The notes under the pieces are model-generated. The model saw nothing but the letters and a program-made list of their open reading frames with translations. It was not told the DNA's origin and ran no database searches. A stretch of 64,000 bases of DNA from Pycnococcus provasolii (Eukaryota > Chlorophyta > Pseudoscourfieldiophyceae > Pseudoscourfieldiales), in assembly GCA_049487715.1 (NCBI GenBank), contig CP150558.1, positions 248,001 to 312,000 on the forward strand, in the 5' to 3' direction. Position 1 is the first letter of the stretch; each line of letters begins with the position of its first letter. This document shows, in pieces, positions 28,394 through 38,300 of the stretch. Position numbers and translations under genes: made by a program.

Positions 28394-29458
28394 ATGTTTG
28401 CGCGCGGGCGAAGAGGGAAAATCAATAAGAAGAAGGCGAAGGAGCCGATTAAGGAGGACTTCACGGATGATACGATACACATCTGCCGGCAGGCGTTCGA
28501 CGCTTTCGACCTCGATAAGAGCGGTAGGATCTCGCGAGACGAGTTGCAGGCGTCGTTGCGCAGCCTTGGCTTAGTCCCGACAAACGAGGAGGTGCATCAG
28601 ATGATGCTATCCGTTGCGCAGAAATACAGGCCAGAATTGGAGTTTACGGAGCAGCGTCCACCCACGACCATCGGCTTCTTGGAGTTTTGCTCTGTTTGGG
28701 TGCACAGCCTGGAGGAGGCTGGTAACGAGGAGAAGCTGTTGCGCGTGGCATTCAACTTTCTCGACCGCGACCACAGTGGCGCACTTGACCGCAGCGAGTT
28801 CGAGAGCATTCTGATGAACATTGGTGACAAGCTGACGACGAACGAGGTAGACAAGTTCTTTAATATAGTCGACGACGACGGCAATGGCAGCATACGCTAC
28901 GACGAGTTTCTGCAGCTACTTCTGTGCAAGGAAGACTCGGACCCGGAGCCGGGCGATGGCGACTTCCCGAACAATGTGCCGCCCGAAAGCCGCAGGTACC
29001 TCGAGCAGGTTAAAGACGGGAAGATAAGCAAGAACTTCGACCCTAAGTCAGAGTTCAAAGCGGCGGCGGATTTCGTGAAGAAGGAGGTTTCATTCGTGAT
29101 GCACCTTGGCGGCGGGAGATACCTAAACAGCGATATGGCGCAGAGGCTGACGCTCGCCGGATTCGACCTGGGCGAGGCAACGATGTCGAAAATGCAGACC
29201 GACGGGATAGCAGTCACGAACTCCTACGCAGAGTACAAGCGGAGAATGAGCGAAAAAGCGCATGCTTCGGCGGAAGCGAAGAACGAAGAGAGATCGAGCG
29301 ACGCGGCAAGCGCGCCACCCCGGGCGTCCGCCAAGGTGCACCCCGAGCCAGTGAGCGGGACGGCCGACGCCGCGGAGCCTGTACAGGACCCGACGACGCT
29401 GCCGGGTGCACCAAGCCACGTGAGCCCAAGGATAGAGCCGGCAGCCGACGCTTCATAG
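28394..29458 (+). CDS. EF-hand calcium-binding protein (calmodulin/centrin-like, extended)
   Basis: This 354-residue product starts at ATG 28394. After a basic head (KINKKKAKEP) come EF-hands. EF1 loop DLDKSGRISRDE (about residues 39-50) is canonical. EF2 is degenerate (the segment before FLEFCSVW). EF3 is DRDHSGALDRSE and EF4 DDDGNGSIRYDE, both canonical with acidic residues at positions 1, 3 and 12. The four-hand order and spacing match calmodulin/centrin. The C-terminal 150 residues are an extension: a helical segment with a short hydrophobic stretch (VSFVMHLGGGRYL), then an Ala/Ser/Pro-rich tail. Calcium sensing is well supported; the partner is unknown. The gene is convergent with another EF-hand gene 270 bp away. 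The two proteins are not close copies. Confidence 0.85.
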   Translation: MFARGRRGKINKKKAKEPIKEDFTDDTIHICRQAFDAFDLDKSGRISRDELQASLRSLGLVPTNEEVHQMMLSVAQKYRPELEFTEQRPPTTIGFLEFCSVWVHSLEEAGNEEKLLRVAFNFLDRDHSGALDRSEFESILMNIGDKLTTNEVDKFFNIVDDDGNGSIRYDEFLQLLLCKEDSDPEPGDGDFPNNVPPESRRYLEQVKDGKISKNFDPKSEFKAAADFVKKEVSFVMHLGGGRYLNSDMAQRLTLAGFDLGEATMSKMQTDGIAVTNSYAEYKRRMSEKAHASAEAKNEERSSDAASAPPRASAKVHPEPVSGTADAAEPVQDPTTLPGAPSHVSPRIEPAADAS

Positions 29459-29731
29459 TCTAAGTTCGCTCATTCATTAATTGAACGTACTTTACTTTGT
29501 CCAAATGTCGCCCGTTCACACCATCGCCCAGTCAGCCCAGTCAGCAGCGTGTTTTTGTACACGGCGCTGGTGATTTCAAAGCTGCTATCAGGCCGCTTTT
29601 CGTGTGCGTCCGGCGGGAGAGCTCCACTCGCGCTTGTTGTCATAGTTGTCGAGATTATGGGGATGAGAGTCGGCCTAAAGCTGTAAGGAATTTTGATATA
29701 CAAAACACGTCGAGCGTTTGTTTACTTGGTA

Positions 29732-32359
29732 TCATGCACGCGAAGTCTGCGCGCCTCGCGCAATGAATGTATCGACCTCCCTCCTTCGCGATGCGCGCAC
29801 AGCCTCTAGTGTTGTAAAGCGCGGTGTGGCTGCGAAGCTCGGCGGAAGGACGGGTGGGCCCGCCCGCGCGCGCCGGAATGGCGCATCCGCAAGCACGCGC
29901 CGGCTTGTTGCCAACGTGTCGGCGCGCTCACGGACAATGGTACTTATGTCCAAGCGTTCCTGCCATGGCGACGGCGTCCTGCGAGGGCGCGAAACGAAAG
30001 GGGACGCGCCTTTGTTCGACGTGCGATGGCTCGCAAGTGCTTTGGCATCCTCGGGAACACTGCCGCACGTCACGAAGCGGCGTGATGATGACAACGACGG
30101 CGGCGGCCTCGATTTTGCCACTCTCCGTTGCGTCGGTGCGTCCAACGCCCGGGGAATGCTGGACCTCTTCGGAGTGACGGGAACTTGCGGCTTCAGCTCA
30201 GGCAGCATGATCTGTTGGTGTGTGGTTCTCCTCCTTCCCGTTCTGACAGACATAGCATCATCACTCCTCCTTAGGCGAAAAATTTCTTCTAGTTTTTCGA
30301 CGAAGTTTTTGCGCCTCTTGCCGCCGTGCATGAAGTCCTCGAGCTGCTTGCGTCGTCGGAATGCTGCAACAAGGTCGTTGAATGGGAGCAGGCGTATATT
30401 CTTTTTCGACTCCGTAATCTCTTCGCCATCCATCTCGTCATCGTCTGCAGCCTCCTTCTTGCTCTTCTCGAAGTCGGCCATCATCACCTCAAAAAGTTCA
30501 TATCCGATTTCGCCACCATCATGCACACCAGCGTACTTTTCCATCATGTGCACGATGTCCTCATGTTCGACGTTCAAGCCCAAAGTTTCGAAAAGGTACT
30601 CAAGCTCGTCAGCATCGAGCGCGCCGCTGCCGTCGGCATCAAGCAATTGGAAGCACTCGCCAATCACAACCTTCTCATCAGGTGGCACGTCTGTTCGCCA
30701 ATGCTTCCCGTGCTTAAAAAGCCAGTCGATCATGTCAGACTGCACGATCTGGTTCATCGCGATACGTTCCTGAGCTCGTTCCATCATACGCTTCGCCGAA
30801 TGACGTGCAGCGTCCAACTGAGTCGCTGCTTTAAATATGGAAGGCGTCGACGACTTCTTTCTCTCCAATTTCGAAGTCATTGTATTCGCTGTATTCAGTC
30901 TCGACATGCCCCTTGACGTGTTGCCCCTTGACATCTCCTTGCCGTCGGTCACATCATTCAACTGCTGCTGCTTCTCGCCATGCTCCTTCTCGCGATTTTT
31001 ATTCCACTTGTTATACGCCCGTGCGAGAGAAACAGTCACGGTCGCACTAGTCGGATGATTGGCGGGTGGCTCGTTCGGTCCGTCGATGCCACCTAAGTCG
31101 AAGAAGTTCTTCGTATTCGGCGAGCGAACGAATGCACGCATCGCTCTGCCGAACCTCGCAAGAATCAGAATAGGCCGTTGACTATTCCGCGTCGACGCTT
31201 CCTTCAGCTCCGCCGTCTCCACGGCGGCTGGCCCCCCTTTTAGGGAACGCAAGATGCTAAGATGCCTTCTCTTCGGTTTTTGGTAGTTGGACACCTTTGG
31301 CCCTTTGGGCTTCGGCCCCTTTGGCGGCTCTGGCATCAGTGTTGTCGCCTCGTCGCGAGTACCGTTGTCGTCGCACTCGTCGTTTCCGTCTACCAATCTC
31401 ATCTGCGACAGCTCTTTCTCCAGCTTCAGCATGTTCGTCTCCTTGCTCTTCACCTCCGGCTCCGGCGTCGGATGGTACGCAATGTTGCCATTCTTGATGC
31501 GTGCGCGAATTTTCTTTTTCATTGCCACCGGGTCATACGTCGACGGCACGAGCTCGCTGCTGAGGCTTGGGAATGCCTCAAACTCGTATTGCTTGAGCGT
31601 CTTGAGGTTCTGAAACTCGTGTTGCCTCCGCCTACCAAATATGTTTAAGTCGCTGCTACTGACTTCGTCGTCGTCGTCGTCAAGGTTGGAACCGTCTTCA
31701 TCATCACGGTTGTTGTCTGTTTCGTTCTGAGCTTCGTCGGTGTCAGGACCTCCAGTCTCTTGCTCTATCTCGCTGCCAACGCCGTCGTTGTCATCGTCGT
31801 AATTTCCGTCCCACCAGGCCACTCCCGTCTCCACTCTTCCGTGCGCGACATCTATGTTTGCTCGCCTTACCCATTCAGTTGTCGTGTCAGACATGCGCAC
31901 GCTTTTCAACGGCTGTGGTGGTGGCGTGAACCTACCGTCGTTGTCACTTCCGTGGCTGTCACCGTCAGAGTGCCCTTCAAGTGCTACATTGCCGTCGTCG
32001 TCGTCGTTTTCGTCGTCGTAGTGCTGCTGGTTGTCGTCAGCTTCTCTTGCCGCAGAGAGAATGTGCTCCGTCAGACGCACCGCCGTCGGTTTGCCCAGAC
32101 TGCTGCCGTCGTCGTCGAGCTGCTCCGAGCCGCCTGACGCTGACCCCGACGCTGCTGATTGAGACGCCGAACCTGTGTAGTACGAGTATGAGTACGACGA
32201 CGTCGACGATTCCGACGAAGACAGCAAGTTCGTGCGCTGAGTCGCGTTCGCCTTTTCTCGCGCGTCCGCCTCCCTCTGACTTTTCCTCGTCTGCTCCGTC
32301 CTCCTGACGCGCACGCTCCGGAACTTGCTGTCGACGACGATTCCCCCCTCTCCAGGCAT
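29732..32359 (-). CDS. Large EF-hand protein with long acidic disordered N-terminus
   Basis: From the ATG at 32359 the product is 875 residues. The first 230 or so are Ser/Asp/Glu-rich, with acidic runs and a Ser/Tyr-rich patch (STSSYSYSYY), and look disordered. Mid-protein segments are Lys/Arg-rich. The only clear domain is an EF-hand pair near residues 585-650. The first loop DADGSGALDADE is fully canonical and follows FQLL. The second (around AGVHDGGEIGYELF) has lost key acidic ligands. A basic coiled stretch follows (FRRRKQLEDFMHGGKRRKNF). The C-terminus is Arg/Pro/Ser-rich. There is no signal peptide or membrane segment. Calcium response is likely; the rest is unassigned. Similar proteins of this shape occur in algae as cytoskeletal or basal-body-associated factors, but that is a guess. 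Confidence 0.75.
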   Translation of the reverse strand: MPGEGGIVVDSKFRSVRVRRTEQTRKSQREADAREKANATQRTNLLSSSESSTSSYSYSYYTGSASQSAASGSASGGSEQLDDDGSSLGKPTAVRLTEHILSAAREADDNQQHYDDENDDDDGNVALEGHSDGDSHGSDNDGRFTPPPQPLKSVRMSDTTTEWVRRANIDVAHGRVETGVAWWDGNYDDDNDGVGSEIEQETGGPDTDEAQNETDNNRDDEDGSNLDDDDDEVSSSDLNIFGRRRQHEFQNLKTLKQYEFEAFPSLSSELVPSTYDPVAMKKKIRARIKNGNIAYHPTPEPEVKSKETNMLKLEKELSQMRLVDGNDECDDNGTRDEATTLMPEPPKGPKPKGPKVSNYQKPKRRHLSILRSLKGGPAAVETAELKEASTRNSQRPILILARFGRAMRAFVRSPNTKNFFDLGGIDGPNEPPANHPTSATVTVSLARAYNKWNKNREKEHGEKQQQLNDVTDGKEMSRGNTSRGMSRLNTANTMTSKLERKKSSTPSIFKAATQLDAARHSAKRMMERAQERIAMNQIVQSDMIDWLFKHGKHWRTDVPPDEKVVIGECFQLLDADGSGALDADELEYLFETLGLNVEHEDIVHMMEKYAGVHDGGEIGYELFEVMMADFEKSKKEAADDDEMDGEEITESKKNIRLLPFNDLVAAFRRRKQLEDFMHGGKRRKNFVEKLEEIFRLRRSDDAMSVRTGRRRTTHQQIMLPELKPQVPVTPKRSSIPRALDAPTQRRVAKSRPPPSLSSSRRFVTCGSVPEDAKALASHRTSNKGASPFVSRPRRTPSPWQERLDISTIVRERADTLATSRRVLADAPFRRARAGPPVLPPSFAATPRFTTLEAVRASRRREVDTFIARGAQTSRA

Positions 32360-32757
32360 CTCAAACGTTCCGTTATCGTTGCGTGTACTGTACGTCGCAG
32401 CCTGTTCGTGGGTGCCTGTTGTGGTTGTTAAGGTGGCGTTGGGGACGAGGCCGGGGGCGGGAGGGAATAAGGAGGGGGAAGGCTGAAGGGGGGACGCACC
32501 TTACCAATGTTAGCGTTCCTCTTTTGTGAGGTTACGGTAGTCCACCGCCCACCGGTCAGCGGTCACCGAAGGGGCAAGGACAGGACAGGGGAGGGGGCAA
32601 GGCGTCCTCAAACACCTTCGGCTCTTCCTCAACCCCGATTGTCTAACCCCTAAAGAGTTCGAGTTCGAGTTCGATTGGGGTTTCGTTCTGTCGTCCCTGG
32701 AAGAGTGGAAGGCGTTTGTCAACTGTACCTAGTATTGGTACCGGGTAAGGACAAAAC
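32360..32757. promoter_or_regulatory. Divergent intergenic region
   Basis: About 400 bp separate the start codons of the large EF-hand gene (-) and the SWAP-like gene (+). A G/A-rich stretch lies near 32440-32480 and a GAGTTCGAGTTCGA repeat near 32657. Nothing coding is supported. Confidence 0.45.
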
Positions 32758-33649
32758 ATGTCCGACGAATCGTTGTGCGTGACAGCACGACGCGCTCACG
32801 TCAACGCAACCGCCGCGCCTGCACAACAAGTGCCGCTCGTGCCGCTGCACTGCTCCGCGCCTCACGAACCGCAAGTCATGGTGGACAGGTTCGACGCCAG
32901 ACTACTACTCACGCAAAACGACGCCCAGTCGTTGCGTGAACACGCTTCACTCGACGGCACGGGCGTTGTTGTTTCAAGCGTGGAGCAAGAGGGCCTGGAC
33001 TTGTCTTCTGAAGAGAACATACTCAACGCGGAAAGGTATCGAAGCTTGCCCGGGACCCGGTGGTTCATCGACGACGAGAAGTCAGACGACGAACAGCCCG
33101 CGCCCACGCAAGGCATAGCCTCGCCGCCGACGGACGCCAACGGCGAAGACGTTACCGATGAGTGGGCTCACGTGGCAAGCACCACGCCGCCTAGCTGGCT
33201 TTGGTTCGATGTGGATGCGCAAACAACGCCACGCGTGCCACAACACATTCAAACGCACGCCGCTATCTGCGCAGCGGCGAAACGCGTCAGGGAGGAAGGA
33301 GGTCAGTCAACTTCTAATCACGTGGGTGTGAAACATAAACCACATCGACTCACTGGTACCACCAACTAACACACCACGACATTCAGGCCAGGCCGACTTC
33401 ATTTGGCGAGTGCGACACGCCAAGAAATTTCCTTTTTTGAAGCAAGAGCACGCGCTCTACCCGTTCTATACTCTGCTCCGAAGTCGGCCTGACATTAAGG
33501 AGGAGCCGCCGCCGCAGATTGACGCGCAGCGCCTCGTCGCATACGAGAGCAGCGATGACGGTGAACAGGACCCACACACGAAGCGGCAGCGTCTCGTCGC
33601 ATACGAAAGCAGTGATGACGACGATCACGGCGACACACAACAAACATGA
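32758..33649 (+). CDS. SWAP-type splicing regulator (DRY_EERY and SURP), one intron
   Basis: Two exons, 32758-33301 and 33387-33649, give 268 residues. Unspliced, the first exon reads into a stop within the intron. Joining across GTCAGT...TTCAG restores a SURP domain: AAICAAAKRVREEGGQ joins to ADFIWRVRHAKKFPFL and then PFYTLL. That is the family pattern of helix, glycine, FE/W, FSFL and a final YY/FY. The N-terminal part has MVDRFDARLLL and later ENILNAERYRSL, which fit the DRY_EERY region of SWAP proteins (suppressor of white-apricot). It would act in the nucleus on alternative splicing. The C-terminus holds two copies of QRLVAYESSDD. The stop codon lies only 25 bp from that of the convergent mitochondrial carrier gene. 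Animal SWAPs have two SURPs and an RS tail; this one is much shorter. Confidence 0.8.
33302..33386 (+). other. 85-nt spliceosomal intron in the SWAP-like gene
   Basis: The donor is G|GTCAGT, the branch-site-like motif is ACTAAC (about 33365), and the acceptor is TTCAG|GC. Removal joins a split Gly codon and restores the SURP domain. Confidence 0.85.
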
Positions 33650-33674
33650 TGTATAAAAAATTGTCAGACCTTTT

Positions 33675-34715
33675 TTACAGCTTATCCAGACCCAGTAGTG
33701 GGTACAGATATTGCGCCATGGTATACGAGAACATGAGCTTTGGGCACACGACACAGCACCTGGGTATGCAACCCTTGAAGAATGCACGAGCTCCCTCCGT
33801 TTGCCACATGTCTCGAGCAATTTCCATGCCGGTTCGAATCGTCGTGTGAGATGGCCGCAAGGCGTCAGCCGCCACCACTTGCTTCATCTGCCTCTGAAGC
33901 CGCGTCTTTACGACATCGAAAGGCGATGCTATTAGAACGGAAGTAAAAGATCCGATGGACGACGCATACATGTTTTCATACCAGGTCGTCTGCGAGTGCT
34001 CTTCTAGGCCAAGCACATGCTCCTTCATCAGCGACGCTCCGCCGAAGAACGTGAGGCTACCAACGACATTCCTTGCCGCCGTCCACCACACGCCTCTCCA
34101 TGCACCCTTGATTCCATCGGACAAAAGCGTCGTTACGAGGCTGTCTCCGCGCGGCAGCGTTCCAGTCTGAGCACGCACCTTGAGAGAATCAAGCGGCAGC
34201 AAGATGACTTCGCCAGCTCCCATCATGGCGCCAGCTACGGCGTGTCTGTAAGATCTCTCGCGCCCGCCGAACGCTTCCTTGAAGACGCCCGTCTGGTCGA
34301 GCCACGCTGCCAGCAGCGGCTGCGCGGTGTACTGGTACGACCTCTGGCACGCCTTGTAACCCATGGCGTACCCCGCGCCGGGGTATAGCGTAGAGAGGCG
34401 TTTGCTGGCGCTGGTTCCCGGCGCGGCAGCATCTCCTAGGATGACACGCCACGCACCAGTGACGCATGCCGACATGTCCGAAATGGTCGCCGCGTTGAGC
34501 TTTCCCGTCTTGATTCCCACCGAACCCGCCTGGATCTCTTGCAGGAACGCCCTACCGATCGGAACGAGCGGCTTGGAGTTGACCATAAGGCGCTTCGCGC
34601 TCGTGTCCCAGGGATGGAATAAGAGGATCTCCAGCGTACCCGCCAGTGCTCCACCAACGGCGAACCCCCTTCCGTTAACTTGTCCGCCGTGTAAGGCGTG
34701 CCCACCACCCCCCAT
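33675..34715 (-). CDS. Mitochondrial GTP/GDP carrier, GGC1-type (SLC25)
   Basis: The start is the ATG at 34715 (MGGGGHALHGG), 346 residues; a TTG four codons upstream was rejected. The three mitochondrial-carrier repeats are visible through their signatures HPWDTSAKR, LPLDSLKVR and SPFDVVKTR. Beyond the generic fold, several segments resemble yeast Ggc1: LYPGAGYAMGYKACQRSYQY, GAGEVILLPLDSLKVR, WTAARNVVGS, GLEEHSQTTWYEN and the PKLMFSYTMAQ end. Ggc1 imports GTP into the mitochondrial matrix in exchange for GDP. No cleavable presequence is needed in this family. The gene is convergent with the SWAP-like gene, and its upstream side meets the 127-bp duplicated segment beside the retrotransposon, leaving about 130 bp of native upstream DNA. 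Substrate identity is inferred from these shared segments. Confidence 0.9.
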   Translation of the reverse strand: MGGGGHALHGGQVNGRGFAVGGALAGTLEILLFHPWDTSAKRLMVNSKPLVPIGRAFLQEIQAGSVGIKTGKLNAATISDMSACVTGAWRVILGDAAAPGTSASKRLSTLYPGAGYAMGYKACQRSYQYTAQPLLAAWLDQTGVFKEAFGGRERSYRHAVAGAMMGAGEVILLPLDSLKVRAQTGTLPRGDSLVTTLLSDGIKGAWRGVWWTAARNVVGSLTFFGGASLMKEHVLGLEEHSQTTWYENMYASSIGSFTSVLIASPFDVVKTRLQRQMKQVVAADALRPSHTTIRTGMEIARDMWQTEGARAFFKGCIPRCCVVCPKLMFSYTMAQYLYPLLGLDKL

Positions 34716-34846
34716 GCAGCTCGGCAACGCGCTCGAGTCTCCCGACGAGGATGCCGCGGTAGATTGCGCGGGCGTGTAAACGTTTGGTCCAGACGATCCA
34801 AAAATCCGGTGAACGCGGGGCCGGGCTCAGGCGGGAAAGGGGGACG

Positions 34847-34973
34847 GGGGATCCCCTTCCTCCACTTCCTCCACCGGGCCTGGCGTGCGGCATGGCGGCG
34901 GAGGGTCGGCCCCTCCACATCCAGGTGCTCCGCAACGCATTGCGTGCGCACACGGCACTCGGCGGTTGGACCT
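34847..34973 (+). repeat. 127-bp direct repeat, copy 1 (5' end of the MYND gene)
   Basis: This segment, from GGGGATCCCC to TTGGACCT, matches 41630-41756. It includes a start codon (34892) and 27 codons identical to the start of the MYND/methyltransferase-like gene. Beyond it the frame runs into the LTR and soon stops. It is therefore an orphaned gene start, and the copia element lies between the two copies. Confidence 0.9.
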
Positions 34974-34977
34974 ATTA

Positions 34978-35274
34978 TGTTTGTGGTTTCACGTAGTTAC
35001 ACTTGAGTGTATTCGCGGCGCCACTACCCTCTCTTGAGAAGTGAAGTCCTTCTTCCCGAGTGTCTCGCCCACCTCTCTCTGTCGTGTCGGCTCGTGGATA
35101 CCTCTTCCCTCGCGCTCCGGTATCGCGTTGCCACCCGGGGGCGTCAACGCGATTCCAGGCTGGGGGGCTCAACAACTCTCGCCGCTATATGGCTTCTCAA
35201 TGATAAACCCCGAACTCCCAATCTGACGCATAGCTCTCTCGTCGAATACTTGCCTCCTGCGAGCTATCTCAACA
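34978..35274 (-). repeat. Copia element 3' LTR (297 bp)
   Basis: On the element strand it starts TGTTGAG and ends CAAACA, giving the TG...CA ends of LTR elements. It appears identical to the LTR at 41333-41629 over the full length as read by eye. It lies just downstream of the Gag-Pol stop codon. Confidence 0.92.
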
Positions 35275-35306
35275 CTCCCCCTCGTTCTCTACGTCCGTAG
35301 AGAGCG

Positions 35307-38300
35307 TCACCACAGCGAGCAACACGCCATCGTGTTTCCGATAGCCTTGAGCATTTTCCGGCCCGCCGTCTGTGCAAAAGATAGCACGCTTGAAGCATGC
35401 TTCTCGAACGTGGTGCGCGGCAGCGACTTTGTGAATAAGTCAGCCACATTCTCGGATGTGTCCACCCGTTTGACCACGAATTGCGCGTCCGGCGGTTGCA
35501 GCTTATCATCCAACCATTTACGCTTGATATCAATATGCTTCGTACGCCCGTGTGACGTCGGGTGGTCAACGAGGTTTGCAGCGCCATTGTTATCTTCGAA
35601 CAGTACGGTGGGTCCATGCATTTCCTCGCCCAGAGATTGAATTAAGCGGCGAAGAAAGATTCCCTCTTGAATTGCATGAACTAATGCCGTATACTCAGCC
35701 TCTACAGTACTCAAAGCAATGGTCCGTTGAAGCTTGCTCACCCAACTTATCGGTCCACCATTGAGAAAGAATACATATCCAGTCGTGGACTTCCTAGAGT
35801 CCAAGTTATCACCCCACGACGCATCCACGTAACCGTGGAGCTCGGCAGTGCGACGTGGAGACTTCCAGTAACATATTCCGGCGTCTCCGGTGCGATGCAG
35901 ATATCTCAGCACATGTTTCACTACCGCATTCCAGCTCTCAGGTGGAGCCGTCATGACATGGGATAGTTGGCATACTGCATTGGCCAAGTCAGGCCTAGTG
36001 CATTGCGCTAAGTAAAGCAAGCTTCCAACAAACGTCCGGTTTCTTTTGAGCTGTTCTGGCGTGGGCGTCTCCTTCGAACGGCTTAAACTCGCTCCTGCAG
36101 GCAATGGAGTATTAGTAAGGCGTGCGTCTTCCATACCGAAGTCTTTCAGCAATTTCTTGACATATGCTGGTTGGCTTAACGATATATACTCATCCGGCTT
36201 TACGTCCACTGACATGCCCAAGATCCAATTTGCGTTCTCGGGTTCAGTTGTATCGAACTCTTTACGGAACTTCGAGATAAACTCAGATATGTCTGCACTC
36301 GTCTTCCCACAAACTATTAAGTCGTCCACGTAAATCGCCACAATAAGGGTCCCGTCCTTCATGAACAAACAAAGATCTACTTCATTTTGTATGAAGCCCA
36401 GAGTTAAGAGAAGCGCTGACAATTTCTGATTCCACATTCGACCAGCTTGTTTCAGTCCGTAAAGTCCCTTTTTGAGTATGCACACCATGTGTTCCTTTCC
36501 AGGTACTACAAAGCCTTGCGGTTGTTCCATGTAGATTGGTTTGCTTAGATCTGCATTCAAATAAGCGTTCGATACGTCGATTTGTATCGCTTTCCATCCT
36601 CGTTTTGCTGCGATTGACAAAAGAACTCTCAATGCGGTATAAGACACTACAGGCGCGAACGTTTCGTCAAAATCAACACCGTAGATTTGGGTGTCTCCTC
36701 TGGCAACGAGGCGCGCTTTGTACCGTTCGATCTCACCATCTCGCTTCCTTTTCACTTTGAATACCCATTTCGTTTTGATGATATTCATGCCTGCCGTGCG
36801 TGGTGAAAGGTTCCAAGTGCCTTTCTTTTCCACCAATGCTTGGATCTCTGCTTTCATCGCCTCTTCCCATAGATGTGCATCAGGTGACCGTATCGCTTCC
36901 AAATATGTGCGCGGCTCAAGAGGATCAACGCTGATAGACATGAGTGGTGGAGGATTGCTTGGATAGTCTCGATCTGCATCTCTCACGGCTACCATTGACT
37001 TCTTCTCAGCGCCTCTCGCATGTATTCGTATTATATTGAGTACACTATGCGCGGCTTCATGGGCTACGAGATCTGCATCCACGTTGGCATCAACTTCATG
37101 TTGAGCCTCCCCCTGGTTCAAACGCCGTCTCCAAAAGGAGTTCGCATATTCTTGCAGTGTGTCGAGTGACTCGCGATCAATGATGTTCTCGCTATCTCGC
37201 GCGCGTTCCGATACCCTATGAATACACGTGCTTGGTGAAGTACGCAAAATGATGCGCATGTCTGGAGATGCCTTCATTATTGATCGGCACTTCCTATACA
37301 GTTCAAGCATCGCGTCGGCGTGATCACTTCTCATGTTGCACGGCTTGTATCTTGCATCCTTGGCTGCTTGGCAGAAAATCTCGCCTGCTCGACAACACCT
37401 CTCTTCGAGTATAACGTCTACGTCGTTGGTCGTTGATGGTTCATTTCCGATGAGCGCGTCACTTAGTGGACCTAGCGTTTGAAATGCAATTGCCCCAGCT
37501 GAGGTTCCTTTATGTTGCTCTTGTAGCAGGTCAAGCTCAAGCCATCTCTTGACATTCTCTTCCTCAATACGTACACGGAGACCTGCCGACCGCAGCTTTT
37601 GAGCCATCTTGTGTATGGTAGTCGTCTTGCCTGCTCCAATTAAGCCATCGACTGTAACTCTGAGTGGGACATTCTCGTCGTCCGTTGTCTCATGTTTAGC
37701 AACTTGGAAAGCCATTTGTTGGTGCATTTCCTCATCCACTTCGGAATGTACATAGCCATCCGCCAGGTCCAGATTATTTATCGAAGCATTTTGTGGCGGT
37801 AGTCGCATATGCTCTCGAAGCAATTCCTCCAGTACATCATCTTCTACTGGTGCCATTTTTCGCAGTTCTATTGTTGAACCTTTTGCAAGATGCGGGAACA
37901 GTGTGCTTGCCGGATTTTTCAGCTTGCCATCTACATTTCTCTGCTCGAAGAATCTGACATCCCTAGTCCTCGCAACTGATCGCGTTTGTGGGTGCCACAC
38001 GACATACGTATTTCGGTCTGCATCGTCGTACCCGATGAATACACCGGCGTCTCCCTTGTCGGATAACGCGCGCCTTCGGTCTCTAGGGATATGGCGAAAG
38101 ACCAAAGCACCGAAAGTGTGTAAGCTTGCCAGCTCTCTTCGCAATATTGCTTGGCCAGAATATCTTTCTCTTGGCGATAACCCTTCAGAATGCATGGCTG
38201 TGTCGCTCAGCGGGATTAAGTTTTTCAATAGCACCGCCGTCCGAAGTGCCGAGAACCAAAATTCCACACGCAAATTCGCTGCATCGAGCATAGCTAGCGC

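Noticed and set aside
34675-34953. Minus-strand frames extending the mitochondrial carrier upstream into the repeat
   Set aside because: They are in other frames and carry no carrier motifs; the carrier is complete from the ATG at 34715.
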